The notes beneath the pieces are model-generated. The model ran no database searches, was not told the origin of the DNA, and was given only the letters and a program-made list of their open reading frames with translations. Source: Phallusia fumigata (lineage: Eukaryota > Chordata > Ascidiacea > Phlebobranchia > Ascidiidae). From it: a stretch of DNA of 64,000 bases. This document shows, piece after piece, positions 37,735 through 51,600 of this stretch (its first letter is position 1; the number at the start of each line of letters is the position of its first letter). The stretch is from NCBI GenBank assembly GCA_008931825.1, contig QXVZ01003926.1:1-64000 (forward strand). Reading direction: 5' to 3'. A program made the position numbers and the translations under genes.

Positions 37735-40700
37735 ATGTTTACTGCCGGAAAGCTTTTATTTGTCGGAGTTGTATGTGCCACAGTTGCAAGATTCAGTTGT
37801 ATGAAAAAATCAGATCACCTTATTTTGCAAGGAACAAGATGCATTTCTCGGTAAACAAGTTTTTCAACCTTACTTTCATTTATGGCTTGAAAATTAAATC
37901 CAGTAATTTTTTAGATGTCTCCAAAACTACGCTGACGAATTATCTTCAGCAAGATTGTATTCTAACAACTCGACAAAGGTAATTTTTCAAAAAAATATTT
38001 TTCTGCTTTGTTTATTTGTATTATTTTTTTGGGTTGCAGCTAAACTCTTATAAATCTTGCGTGCTTGTATCTTCGTCCAAGTGCGCTGCTTGCATACAGC
38101 CGTGCACCCGCCATTTCAGAACACTTCCGATGTGTATGCAGTATTGCGATGAAAACCTGGAATGTATGTACAGGTGCTGATTGTTGACTAAAATGATTTT
38201 GAATTACTTGTGTTACCAGCAACACAGACACCTGAATGACATTTGTTGTTAAATATTGTTTCGACCTTTTGCAGTACTTGCCAACTATTACATGCAAGAA
38301 TACGCGAGATAAAGACTACCCAACATTTGGCATTTCGATCACTTCCAATTACATGACACAAAACTGAAAACATTACTCCATTTTTGTGAAACAAAAATTT
38401 ATAACCATGTCAGTTTTTGTAAAACTGACCTCCGTCTCGGTCTTGTCCTTGCACATCGGTAAACATGTACTTTGCTATTTCAGTTGCGCATATTTCAGTG
38501 ACATAAGCGGAATAAAAATGGGTTACTGTCCCGCACCTACTGTAACAATGCCATCTGATGATTTGCTATCACAATCATTTGTACGCAAAAATACGTCGAT
38601 TGGACAATCCTCGTGCATATCGTCATGTCAAGGAGATTACGACTGCAAAAGCAATAGAAAGGTATGGTAAATTACATTACTGCAAAATAGTGTAACATGG
38701 ACTTTTGTAATGTCAGTGTTGTATGATGGACTGTCAGCGAACCTGCCAACGTCCGAAGGTGCGAAAGACCTGGCTTCCGAAGAGATTGGAACAAGGCAGT
38801 GTTCGGATAAGGGAAAGACCCGACCAGCAGGCAGCTGTATTGTTTTGGCAACAAAATAATGGGCATGTACGTTTTGTTTTTAGTGTTAACATTCGGTAAC
38901 ACGGGAAAAAAACTTTGCAAAATGTTTACAGATATATCCATCATGGACAATGTTTTTGGTGCAACAACAATCGCAGCTGTCAAAAGGAATTCCTGAACGT
39001 TTTAGAAAATGGCAAACCATTATTCAGGTGATATGTAGAAAGAATACTTCCCCAGTCTCATTTTTTTCTGGTACTTAAAAATATGTTTAAATATTGACAT
39101 CTGCGCCAATTCCAACCGATGTACTACTTACGTTGTTTTTTATTAGTTAGGTATAGTTTGTCAACAGTTACCTGTTTTTTAGACGGCAGAGCATAGACTA
39201 ACTCTTGTTCATCTACGTCGTGGTTATTGGTACAAATTTCGTGTTGCAGCCGTCAACGTTAACGGCACCAAAGGCTTTTCAGTGCTCCAACAGCCCTTCA
39301 AACTGTCAGCGGGTAATTGCTCCATTGTGTAAGACTAATGAATCGCAAACGTGCCAGTGAAACGATCCAAATCAAAGTACAATGTGTTAAACATTCAAAA
39401 ACCATAGGTTAGGTTCAACATATTAGCAGCGAGGATTCGATTTGTAGTTTTCAGTTCATTGTTCTCATACGGTTGATATAACTACAGCGTTGTATAAAAA
39501 ATGCAGAGCCAAACACACGCTTTTACATGCTAGTCAGTTTAAGTATTTTGCAACTGCACATTTTAAAACATAATTGTGGGTTGCAGCACCACGTCGACCT
39601 CCGGAACCCAGCGATCTTGAGCAAGTGAGTATCCGAATTCTAAGTGGAGCGAAATACAATCTTCAGCTGCGGTGGAAACTACCAAATTATGCGGACAGTG
39701 ATTTGCCCATCAGAGGTAACCATACAAAGTCAGAATTTCCGTGTTCAAATGATATTGAATATGGCATTAACAAATGGCCAAAGCTCCTGCTTGCACATTG
39801 TTGCTTTGAGGCTTCTCATTATCGCCTGCTGGTGAAGCAGATGTAGGTCAAGCTTCGACCTTCGACACACGTTTTAGTCGATAGCTTTGACTAGCGTTTC
39901 TCCAGTTTCAACAACGATCTATCACTAACCTCATTCAGTCGTAAATGTCAACCGTGACGCTCAGAAATTCCTGCATGATCCGGCGACGCAGTAATCTATT
40001 CACTTGCGCTGCTGCTCAGGCAATAGATGCACCGTGATTGCCGCCAAGCAGGAAGCCAATGTGCCAAACTTAACGATTACCTGTCTGCGTGACTGCATTC
40101 AAGCAGCCCACACGCAGTTTGCTTTGCATCAGTTTAGTTACGAACCTATAATACTGGATCTGATCCTAGTATCCATCTAACATGCAAAGGAATTGGGCTA
40201 ATTCCAAGAAACAACTTGTAAAGGTGACAAAATTGATTAAAATAATTGACAATTAGGACATATAAGTTGCCATAGATAATGGACAAACATTAAATAATAC
40301 CACCAAAAATATAATCAATAAGGAAATACAAACAAACGCTGTTCTATTTCAAATTTTTACAGGATTTCATGTGACGTGGCACCAGGTTGGCAAAAACGGA
40401 AACCGGGTTCGTCACGCAGCAGTGAAAAGAAGTTTTTACAAAATTGCTCCAAATGCGCGAATATACAAAAGTACTCAATGGACTTTATGGATTAAAAAAT
40501 TGCGACTTTTCGCCCGATACAATGTAACTGTAGTGACATCTAGCGGCTGGGTTAACGGTACTTTGTTCAGCACTGCAGCAGCGATAACAGGTAAAGACGT
40601 CTTGAACTAGTATACAGGCTTAATGAAAAAAATGTCACTGCAATTATTTTAGTAACATTTCCACATTTGAAACCGAGTGAGGAAATCATCAACCTAAAAG

Positions 40701-42799
40701 CGGAAACGCCGTTCATTATTCGCGAAAACGTGGTTGATGTCAACGTCTCCTGGCATTTTAGATTCACAGGTAATATTTTCTGTCAAAATAATGTAAAGTT
40801 ATCAAACAGGCAATACCAATTTTTCACAAACTATAACACACTGGATCAGTCTCCTGTGACTTATTTAATTAAAGAAGCATGACTTCTGAGAGTTTTAACG
40901 CCTCATCACATGCTTTTTAGACTGATATCGCCATGGAGAGACCGATTTCTTCATGTTGGCAATAAACCACTTTAAAGCAGCCCAAAAAATGCTGAGTTAA
41001 ATTGCCCCAAAACAACCTTAGAACATAAATAGTACAGCACACATTTTTCCGGTAGACATTGTACAATTATTTGTCCACAGAGGCGCCAGAGAGCATTGTT
41101 CGTTTCATGGTTGAGTGGGAACGTCGGTCTTGTCTGGACAGCAGTATTACAAAGCACAAAGAACACGACCTTACAAGCGTAAGTTGGTCCTTGTAGAAAT
41201 GACCATTTCTGCATCAAAACACAAAGCAGTTGGACACAGCGCCTTTTAGCACGGTCACAAATTACAATCGAATTGATGATGGCGCATTTTTCGCGGTTTG
41301 CTAAAGCGTGCTAAAAGACGTGGGCGGAATGACAAGGTGTGGTGAACTTGAACGTGACTTAATTCAAACCAGTGGTTTTCAAACTGTACGTCATAGCCAA
41401 GTAACGAGCGACAAGGACATTTTAAACGTTGGAAAAGCATTTATTGTAGAATGTCGACAAACGCTGACATATATAGTTTGCCAGAAATCATTTTTGTTAC
41501 GTTTGAGCCACTGACCAAAACGCTGCCAAACGGTTATTGTAATGTAACAGAAACAACGGAAAGCCTTTGCACTGTAAAAAATTTTGTTTTAAATAAACGC
41601 AACGACCTTAATGATGCAAACAATGTGTTTGGTTTACGTTGTCTCCAGAATGTTCGGATGTTGTTGAATGGTCTTCAAATGGGATGTAAATACACGGTGT
41701 CAGTCGAGGCTTGGTATGGTTCTTTGCGCAATCAATGGTCAGGAAGGACTGTCATATCATTTGCTACTCCCACTTGCGGCGTGAACGAGTCATTACTCGC
41801 TGCAACAAACAATGACTCGTGTCAGATGGGTAAGTTTGTAACACATATTTATGTGTTAAAATAAAACTTACTTCGGTATTTCAGGAAATTCCTAATGCTA
41901 AAAGTTATTGCCGAAAACTAAATTTTCCTACAATTTTTTTCATGTCATACCTGGTTAGTGTTGATTTCCATGTCTCCTTATTTGGCACGAAATCACGTTT
42001 TTCCCCCTCCACATTAAGGAATGACAACCAATCGAATTACTTGTATTACCCAAAAGATTTAAAGCAATAAAGCCTGAGTCTAGTTAAAATTTGAAAGTCT
42101 AGTTTTTCGCCATTTTATGTACTTTTTCACCTTTACAGGAAAAGTTTCAAGCCAAGTTCGAAAATTGGGACAAACTCAACTCGCGTCGACATCGTCCACT
42201 TTAATAAGTTGGAAAAATCCCGATTTTTCTGAGATTGCCACCATACAACAATTACTCGGTTATTTCGTTTATTATAACGTGGGAGAAGAGAAAAGGAATT
42301 TGACTTGGACAACAGTGAATGTCAAAGTAAGAAAGTGTTTACGTAATTTGTGAAAGTACAGCTTGGAATTTTTGTTTCAGTTGTAGTCGTAATCCAATAA
42401 TCCGGGGCACAGTTGTATATAGTTCATGGACGTGAGGCAAAGGACCTGTAAACCCACAAAGGCCAAGCGTCTGACGTCACTTGTTTCTTGGTCTCTGGTT
42501 AACATTTCAAAACAACACAGGAAAACAAACCACTAATGTAACATGCACGTGATATACTTGACGTAACATATTTTCTAGCCAAAGCTTTTATATTTATTTT
42601 ATACTAATCTCAAACAGAGCTAAAGAGTCATTATCTTGACCAATTAAACACAGTTTTTACGTAGCAATATCTTTTTTAGGCGGTGCCGTACTGGAAAATA
42701 CCAAATGATGAAGAAAATTCCTCGTACGTTGTCCACGTACTTCCTGTGTTTGCTGATCGGAGAAACGGATCAGAATCGGTACTAGAAATTCTCCAGTAA
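37735..42799 (+). CDS. anos1: Anosmin-1 (Kallmann syndrome 1 protein) homologue, 14 exons
   Basis: Secreted, heparan-sulfate-associated extracellular protein. Vertebrate anosmin-1 guides GnRH and olfactory neurons and modulates FGF signalling. Exons: 37735-37850, 37915-37978, 38040-38173, 38484-38661, 38717-38866, 38932-39027, 39183-39312, 39587-39715, 40363-40590, 40653-40769, 41081-41178, 41397-41829, 42139-42326, 42680-42799. Total 2181 nt (726 codons plus stop), every phase closing; human is 680 aa. Order: signal peptide MFTAGKLLFVGVVCATVA; Cys-rich box with CISRC (human CASRC) and CAACIQPC; WAP domain; four fibronectin III domains. The first has WYKFRVAAVNVNGTKGF, close to human WYQFRVAAVNVHGTRGF; the third ends CKYTVSVEAWYG. 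The human His-rich C-terminal tail is absent. Exon 12's start at 41397 is chosen by phase and is the least certain border. It lies 1.85 kb downstream of col4a1 on the same strand. Confidence 0.92.
38527..38746 (+). other. WAP four-disulfide core domain of anosmin-1
   Basis: The domain is split over two exons. The first ends CISSCQGDYDCKSNRK and the second opens CCMMDCQRTC. Together with the CPAP cysteine this gives all eight WAP cysteines in the right spacing. The upstream text ECMYSCAYFSD then MGYCPAP follows human ECLTSCEFLKY then QGDCPAP. In other proteins WAP domains inhibit serine proteases; in anosmin it works with the first fibronectin domain. Confidence 0.93.
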
Positions 42800-45688
42800 T
42801 ATCAGCAGATTCATCGTGTTCATTTTTTATTGTCGCTATCCTAGCATGGCATAATGTCTGTACTTTATTCCTCGCATTAGCTTCCGTGTTGGTAATGAAC
42901 ATACAACGTTTTCTTAATGTAACTTTGGTTGTCGTTTGTTGCATTCCTCTGCTTCGAAGCTACAATATAAGTCAAACTTGCTTGACAAAGGAAACATTGA
43001 ACTGTCTTTTTACCCTGGCAAACAATACATTTCTGGATGAAATACAGTCACTCAAGTTAATCGTTTCTTGTAATAGTAATGTAATGGTAACAGTATTGGT
43101 ATGTGCGAAACAAAACAAAAATTACCCAACACAATTACAATGATTCAAACGGTGTCCAAAGAAAACTGTAAAATGATTTTTTTTACTTTATAAGTGTTAC
43201 TGTTCATAACATTGAAATTACAAGTTTAAAAGCAAAAATTAGGATCAAAACGTCAGCATAAACATCCCACAGAGATCGTATTAAACTGGTAAAACTCGAA
43301 ATAGTAACATAAAGGGTGAAAACAATTTTAAACTGGGTAAAGGTTAAAACCCCCCTTAAAAAGCCCTTGAAATCTAAGAACAACAAAGAAATTCCAGGCT
43401 TACATCGTTGAACGATTCGTGCCCAGATATTGCTACTGTACAAGGTGCAACCACAAGTTTGCAACAATTAGCTAAGTTTGTCGTCTTTCAGACCCTCAGT
43501 AAGGGGAATCGCGCAAAGCAATGGGGGAACACGGGTGTTTGCACTAGTTTTTTTGCGGAGCTCTACGCTGTCGTGCTACACGACTGGGCCGTGCCGAAGC
43601 ATGTTTTCATAGCGCGCAATGACGGTGGGAGTGCAGAGTTACTTGACTACGTGGATTCGGTGAGCATATATTGGACCGCCTTAAGGTTTAAAGGGAGCCG
43701 TAAGTAACATCAGGAAAACCTTTGTTTTGTTTTATGAAATGTCAAAAGCCCAACTTATGAACCTACGGCACACATAGAAGGAACTGTTTACCAACTAATA
43801 TAATTAAACTGTATGCGTTTCTTTACGTTTGGGGCGCCCCTTGTTTAAAACGGTCCCGCTGGAGGGTCGAACAAACGTCAAGAACGAATTTTGCTACTTT
43901 TATCCGAACAGGGGAAAGAAGGAACTTCGCCGGTGGCGGACAAGATATTGTACGCGGGTTAGGAAAAAAACAAAAAACACCGTTTCTGCATTTATGTACA
44001 AAAATGGGCCGAGCCGGTAAAAACGGGCAATGGCGGGAGAGCAACATGGCGGAGTATAAGAACATACGATGGTTTCTTGGTAATAAACGAGCCTAGAGTT
44101 AAGGCACGACGGGGTAAGGTATCGGGCAGCAGCGTGCGTAGATACTTGGTATCTCGAGCGAAAAGCGAATGACCGCAGGGGCATCCGACTGAAAACCTTT
44201 AGCACTTAACCAAATTCTTTCATATTTTACAACAATGGACGCTTTGTAGGCTTGGTGCACAAACAAACGTTGGACCAGCACGTTGTAAATGCACGAAACA
44301 TTGAGAATTAGATTTAGTGTTGCACGTTTTACTCGGTGTGTTAGCGTGGAAAAAATGGGATGGTTACTTCCACAATGGAATCAAGCTAAAATAAATAAGG
44401 ATTTCGCGAGTATTGCTGCTGCAGCTGCTGCCTAGGGCGCTATGTGCTGGCGATATAACACTGGCGAATAAACATTCGACAAGACTGGTTTGTTTGTTGC
44501 CACGGGGAACGTGAAAAAAATGTCAACGCTTATTATGTATGATATAATGCACTAAGTCCACGCCCCGAACAGTAGGGCTGCAAAATTCAAAATCTTGCAA
44601 ACAATGTTATAAGTAACGAAACAAAACGATTAAACTACTATCACATGAAACCATGGTAAAAGAGACTGTTGCGCAAAAAGTACTATAGGAATTTACAATT
44701 ACAAATCTGTTATTTAGGTCTGTAAGTTATCAGTAATTGAAATTTAATGCTATTGCGTTACATGCAACACAAAGAATAACCTTGCAGGCACAATGCAACT
44801 TCATGACGTCCCGGCTAATGGAAAATGCTTTGCCATTCAGTAAAAGAAAAAACATGACGTCATGGAACTACCGCGACAAAAAAATCAAAGGCTTGATCAA
44901 TGAACGGTATTAAAATCATGGAACTTTGCAAGTTGACGCTCGATTTTCCGAATCGCCATTGAAGACCTGTTTGATTACGTATCAGTAAGGCGTTGGAACA
45001 TCAAGGTCGAACACAGGCGATTACACGACACAAATCAGGATATTTACAAGTTATGGAACTGCACACAGGCCAGTAATAGCTACACAAGGCCTCTGTACAC
45101 AACGGAAATGGGGGGTCACAGTACAAAGAGTATAAGCGAAGATAAAGGAAAGTGGTTATACCTCGACGCTAACACGATGAAAATATTTTCGTTAAAATAG
45201 CGTGGACATAAAACTCGGTAAAACACGATGCGTATAGGTAACCTTGGAAAACGCAGCTTTCTTTGTGTTTTAGCCGCTCGGAGATGCAAGCAATGCTAAC
45301 CATGCCCGCCGGGCGTGAAGGTTGATTTCGCCAATAGAAATGGCTGAATGTAACGCAGACCGTCGCTTATCTGATGCAGACAGTGTCGTTATCGCACAGC
45401 CGAAAATAGCACGCTGGATTGTTTGGAATAGAAACTGGACACGAAAATGGGCACCCTGTGAAGGTCGAACGATTTTGCGGTCGCTTTGCACCTCCAATGT
45501 ATTCACATGGAGCAAAAACACAAAACACATGCTCTAATTTGGGCGCCTGCGTTTTATACTTCTAACTATATAGTGCAACGAACAGTGGCAAAATCGCCAG
45601 ATGTAAAAGGAACTTATTAACGGCTTCACTTTTGCGAAAAGAAGCAAAGAAAACAACTTATGTGGGAACTTATGGCAGGCAAACCATC
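42800..45688. other. Convergent spacer between anosmin-1 and muscleblind
   Basis: 2.9 kb between two genes that converge, so it should hold both 3' UTRs. Plus-strand AATAAA motifs occur near 44390 and 44466, too far for a confident anosmin-1 signal. A 100-codon plus frame at 43408-43707 and frames near 43829-44281 and 45322-45537 have no recognised motif and no splice support. No repeat element is seen. Confidence 0.55.
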
Positions 45689-48600
45689 TCAGACGCCTTG
45701 AGCGTCGGTGAGTGTTGAAGGATAGGAGGCCTGGAGAGTTGGAAGAATTCCACCAGAGAGCATCAGACCGGGATGGCCGAGTCCGTTGATGGACGACGCA
45801 CTGGCATCAAGCGGCGCAAACGCAGCTAAGGGTTGAGCATCCAGAAGTGAGCCGTCAGACGGGGAAGAAGGCGAACCTGGCAAGTGGTAAAACTTGCACT
45901 GGGGTCGTGCGCAGCGGCCTGTTAACCAAATGAATGTTACAGGTTTTGTGAACATACAAAGTTGCACTTTATATTTTCACCATATTGCCTAACGTATCCT
46001 ACCTTGCAAGGCGTTGCGGCACACCGTTACTTTGTCGTCTTTTATTTCAACATAATCTGCAAAATGTAAAACTAATTAGTAATTTGCCGTTTTCTGGCGC
46101 AATGGGCTTGTTTCAGCCAAAAAAATCAGCCGCTATAAAAACATGAATAGCAAAACGTGCATGGCGTCGTGTTGAACCTGTGGAGAAATTCTTTGTGATT
46201 GGTTTTTGAAAATCACCAGTTGAAACAATTGCTGGCGAGCGCAATTCGCATTCGCGCTGTGCACAGAATTACGAACACCGCAAACGAATTACAGACCCGT
46301 GATAGCAAACCTGCGATGCCAGAATGTTGTAAATGTTTCAACATGGATGATCGCAATGTTGGACGCCAATTAAACGTAGAAGCATTCCCAATGGCGTGCG
46401 TCGTTAGTGAAATGTACGTTATCTCGAATGTTTAACTTGCTATCAGACTTAAAAGTTTTATTCTCAAGGTCATTTTAGCAAATAATTCTAAAAATATAGC
46501 GTCCTGATTGTAACCAAATGTTCCCATAATAATTGTCCGGTGCCATCGCACCAATTTGATGCAAAACCGTCACTGAGCTATTTCATAACGATGTCATTGA
46601 AACTACGGGTAAAATAGTAGCAAGTGCAAGATACCATAAACTGTCCTCAAAACCAACGCCACTGGGAATGCTCATTGCGCCGATTACAACACACGTTCGC
46701 CACACAGCAACAACACGCGTAATTATGAGATGCGCAATTACAAGGCGCCGCTTGTGCCAATGCCGCCAGTGTTTCATGTCGCACAGCAGTTTGGCCGCTT
46801 GCATTCGATGGCAGCTGTACCTTCCCGCACATGCACGAAGCGGCAGTAGGGCCGCACGCATTTCCCAGATTGGAAATCTCTGCACACAGTCATCGTTGTG
46901 AGGCCACTGGAGGGCGCTTGTGGTGCTTGAGGTGGCTGCTGGGTCGAGGACGGGGATTTCAACGAGAATTCGGAGCAAAACTACACGGATGCGGGCAAAA
47001 CATGGAAAGCGTAGAAGCGTGAGTGGTTGGTTAGTCGGTTAGGTGCCGGCAAGCAAACATTGAAATCAAAGGTCGAGAAACTGTGCAGCTTGTGTGATTT
47101 TTGACATTTGAAAAACCAGGTGCACGTTTCTATAAGAAGTATTTAGACTTAATCAACGCGGTTAACGTATCAGGAGGATAAAAAACTTCCATAGTTACAT
47201 AGAAAGCCTGGACAAAATTGAGTTTTTAAAACCTTATGTTAGCATCTACGTAATTTTAAAATCTTAAAAAACTACTAAAGACAAAATCTGATAAACTAAC
47301 TCCAATCACAGTAGAATGTTACATATTATGACTAACTCCAATAGATTATGAATGTATAAAGCTGACCGCAGAACTTCTTAATTATCGAGGTTTTCAAACG
47401 AACGGGAAAAACATTCTCTTTTTTTGACAGCACAAACTGCATCGTTTCTGCAACCCATACGAACATCAAAAACAGGAAAAATTTGAAAACGGCGAAAAAC
47501 ACAAACAAGCTTTGGTAACAACAAGACGCAACAACATAAAAACAACAAAATCACAGTAGAAAACATTCATATCAACAAATCAATAAACATTTACCTGGCT
47601 GCTCTGTCCGTTAAGGAAAGCATATGAAGTGGCGGAGGCGCTGGGGGTGCTGGCACTAGTGGAAGGAAGGTTAAAGGCAGTGAGCTGAGCACTTTGTGCA
47701 GCGGCAGCGGCGCTTCCTGGACCAGCGAGTGTTCCTCCTGTGTTGCCATAAAGCTGAAGCATGGGGACACCGGCAGCTGAAAATAGAAAACAGGAAGTCA
47801 GAAGAATTTCTTGTAAGACAAGGTCATGTAAAGCGGCGGTAATTCAACATTTTATGTAATGAAGCTAAGGAGGTCCAACGTTGATTACAAATTACAGATA
47901 TCTTTCTTGAGAAACGATTGCTTATTAGTTACAGGGTATAGAGCAGTCAAACAATGGTTATAACATAGTAATATTTTGGGAAACCACAACTAACAAAATT
48001 AAATATGCACGTATATTCATCATTCACATTGAATCCCCTAGTTACTCAAGCTTTTTATAACATAATTGTTTCTGCAGGCAAAAACGCATGGGTCCCCTCA
48101 CATGCAAAGTTTAGAATAATTGTAGGACATGTACAGAACAGAAAGAAAACCCATACCTATGATAACACCATCAACTTAATCGAATCACACAAACTGACTT
48201 TCAATCAAATAAAACAGTTTCCTGTAACATTCGTTTACACACCCTGTTGGTAGTATGCAGCCGGGTTTGCAGCTTGCATGGTTTGATGCGGGAGGGTGAC
48301 AAGACCCTGCAAGGCGGCGTTGTTGTAGCTGTAAAGCGCCGCCAGGGTTGCGGCATTCTGCGAGCCGCTCGGAGACGGAGCCAGACCTGGAGATGAACCG
48401 AGTGCCGAAGCGGACGACGTTATGATGGATGATTCCAGAGCGTGGCGCTTCAACGGTGGCTGACCGAGCGCTGATCCATTGGTCATCTGCAAGCGGGAAT
48501 GGGATATTTCGGAAAAAAGGTACGAGGTGGGTGGATGACTTGTACGAAGCCCCGCCCTCCCGACCATCCAAAAAAGTTACTTGTTTTACGACAAACCCCA

Positions 48601-51600
48601 CCAACACCGATCATTGATAACAGACTAATATTTAGATATTTGCTAAACCACCAGACAGCGATGCAGGGCAGCTAGCCACGCTCTAATGTCTCAACATGCT
48701 ACCACGGTTATCGCGTGACGAGATGAAATCATCCCTCCGAAAAGTGTTTGGTCATGCATTGGTTAGAGATACAAGTACGAGGAGCCATGCAAATGGTTGA
48801 CAATCGAGCAAAAATCAAGCCGAGAGGAGGAAAAGCCTGTTATGCATGGCGTCAGCTAAAGTTTTGTTCTTTACATCTATTACAGTAGGTTTATTCTGAG
48901 GGTTTTGTAAAAAGGAAAAACTGCGGTTTTGGCCACGCGAAAAAAGACCAAGAGCGATTACCACGTCTTCCAGTGTTAAAACACGTTTCGGGGCCTTTGG
49001 TCATTGCGGATGGGGTTCGCATAGCAGGGGCAGGCAATCAGCAAGCAGGGTAGGGTTTGAGGGGAAAGGAGCAAGAAAAATTCAGGTAGAAGGGAGAGGT
49101 GGGGAGGGGGAAAATAACACAAAATAATCGCAATTAATCGCCGGAGAACTAAATATAAAACTTTGAGTCTACCAAAAGGGTCGAGTCTACGATTGCTCAC
49201 ACACAATCTTGCACTATGGGGTGGAAAACAAGTAAAGCGTGTATAGGGTGAGCTGGGATGCAAACACGCCACCACATCATTCAAGCATTGGAATTGACGG
49301 CAACCAATTTCTTGTCAATAAATTACAAAAGGCAGTATTGCCACTGCGGTTTTAGGAGGTAAATAACTCCAAAACAAACAGATAGGGCCAGTCCAGTTGT
49401 ACCTGGTTGCCCAGCAACAACGGTGAAATTTTATGTTGCAAAATGATTGCTAAATTCAGTGCTTTATTAGTAAGCAAATTCAAGCATGTACATAAGTGCG
49501 TACATAGTTTCATCGAAAAATTAACGTAAGACAAAAAATCACATCTACTTCATCAAGCGACCAATTATCTGGCATTTAAAACGAAGTATATTATTTTTTG
49601 TCTACTTAACACTAGCCCAATTTCGCTACAAATTACAGTTTATCTCCAATATTTGGATTTTCATGCATGTAAAATATCACCACCGCTTTAACACGGCCAA
49701 TTAGCACAGGGGTGTGCGTCTAACCAATTGTAAATGTTGCAGTTAAAAGTGAAATAATTAACCTCAAAAACCATCTAAATGATCTACCTATGTACGTCAG
49801 CTAAGTTGCAGGTGGCAACATGCCAAATTATTAGTCCACTCCACACACAGTTTTAGACATAAAGAAACGGGACATGCATAACACAACGTTGAATCGTTGT
49901 GCAGTTATGACAATGGGCGTGGCAGGATGGACGTGACCTACCATGACAGCGGGTTGAGCAGAAGTGGCGAGAGTGCCGTGTGAAAGCGGTGGCAGAAATG
50001 CTGCAGCCGGGTTTTGTGCTGCTCGGATTTTGGCCTGCAAGTAATTAGACCTGAGATAAATTGACGGTTCACCAATCAGCGGGTGTTTGGATCAATTCAA
50101 GTGGCACACGCGATTGTTAAAATGATTGCAACAGTTAATTTTTGTTTTATTTTTCAGATAATCATAGGTCATCGTTTTCGCTATTGCCTTTCGTTTTCGT
50201 TGTTTTCAAATGTCTTAAAACAATCTGAAGATTATGTCGGGATTGAAATGGTCCAAAGATAAAATTATCGACTGAAGTTGTTTTGTGGCCATTGGCTTAC
50301 GTGCTTACAAACACACTCTTCTCTGGTGCGCAAGCTACTTGTGGAATGCAGTCACACAAAAGCATTACACGCACAAGTGAAAAGCTGTTTGAACAAAAAT
50401 GGAAAAGCGCCACAACCGGTTATTTTTCAAACCAAAACAAGCGATTTTTTATGAAAAGAACACAAACCTGCAAGTGAGCTGGTGGGTGGAAGTACTTGCA
50501 CTTCTCCCTGGTACAACGTCCCTTAATGCAATCCATGCAAACTGTCACCGTGTTGTCTGTAACGTCAATCATCGATCTGTCCGGTGGGTGGCAGTAGCGA
50601 CACTCAAACTCGCCGCGAGTGCAGTTGCCACGCTGAAAGTCGCGACAAACCTGGAAAAAAAATGTTACAGTTGTCATTATTTTAGGTCTTGATTTGGCGC
50701 ATCATGTATACGGCAATATCAGGTTAGGCTAGGATTCGTTGTCCACCTCACATTCACCAGCAACCTGTAATGTTTTGAGTGGCATAAACTTCTATTCACC
50801 GACAGTTAGAAATTTAGGTAATTATCGGAATTGACTGGTAACGAAGGGTAGAAGAACTTGAAAACAAGCTATGCTAATGATGGGAATACAATACTTTGGT
50901 CCTTTTCGTTTTATTCGCAATCCCACTGTCAGTTTGTTGGTTGAATATTTGCGTCGTGAGCCGACTATACTTTGGTAAAACTGCAATATTGGGAGGATTT
51001 ACACACGCACGTTCCCAGATTTAACACATCCTGCATAGAAACTAAACGTCGCATTTGTTTTGAGATAACTAACAAAATAATGCCATGACAGCAATGGTGC
51101 GCACAGTTTCCATTATCAAACCTGAATCGAAAATGGTATAACTGGGTATCACCGGAAACTTGGCGCGACAAAGCAAGATAGTTCAGGTGTTGGCCGCTTA
51201 CTCAGGTCGACGATTTCGCTTGTCACGAGCGTTAAGGCGTGCAGCGTGATGACCGATCCCGGCACGTTAGTCTAGGCAAGCGCAACAGACCGAACCTAAA
51301 CCCAGCACCGCCCTTAACGAGAAACGACCGAGCGACTGGGAACTGGAGAAGCTTTAAAAGGCGAGAGGAGGTGAAGCGAAAACATCACGGTGTTTAGGAA
51401 TGCGGCGATTGGCGAAAGCAAATCACCTTGAGGTTCGGTTTGAGCCCGAAATCGCCGCAGCAAAATACACTGACGAGGGAGAGTAATTCGCAGAGTGGTA
51501 GACAACAGGAAACCCTGTCACGCCCTTCACCGACAAGCTGATGGATTCAAGCTCAACTTTTTTTTGGTTGAGTCATGCGCTAAGGGTATTACCACGGACA

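Noticed and set aside
37950-37978. A 29-bp anosmin-1 exon using the acceptor at 37949
   Set aside because: Joining it to exon 1 gives an early stop; starting at 37915 keeps the frame and restores the CISRC motif of the family.
43408-43707. 100-codon plus-strand frame between anosmin-1 and muscleblind
   Set aside because: No domain, signal peptide or splice context; it probably lies in 3' UTR or spacer DNA.
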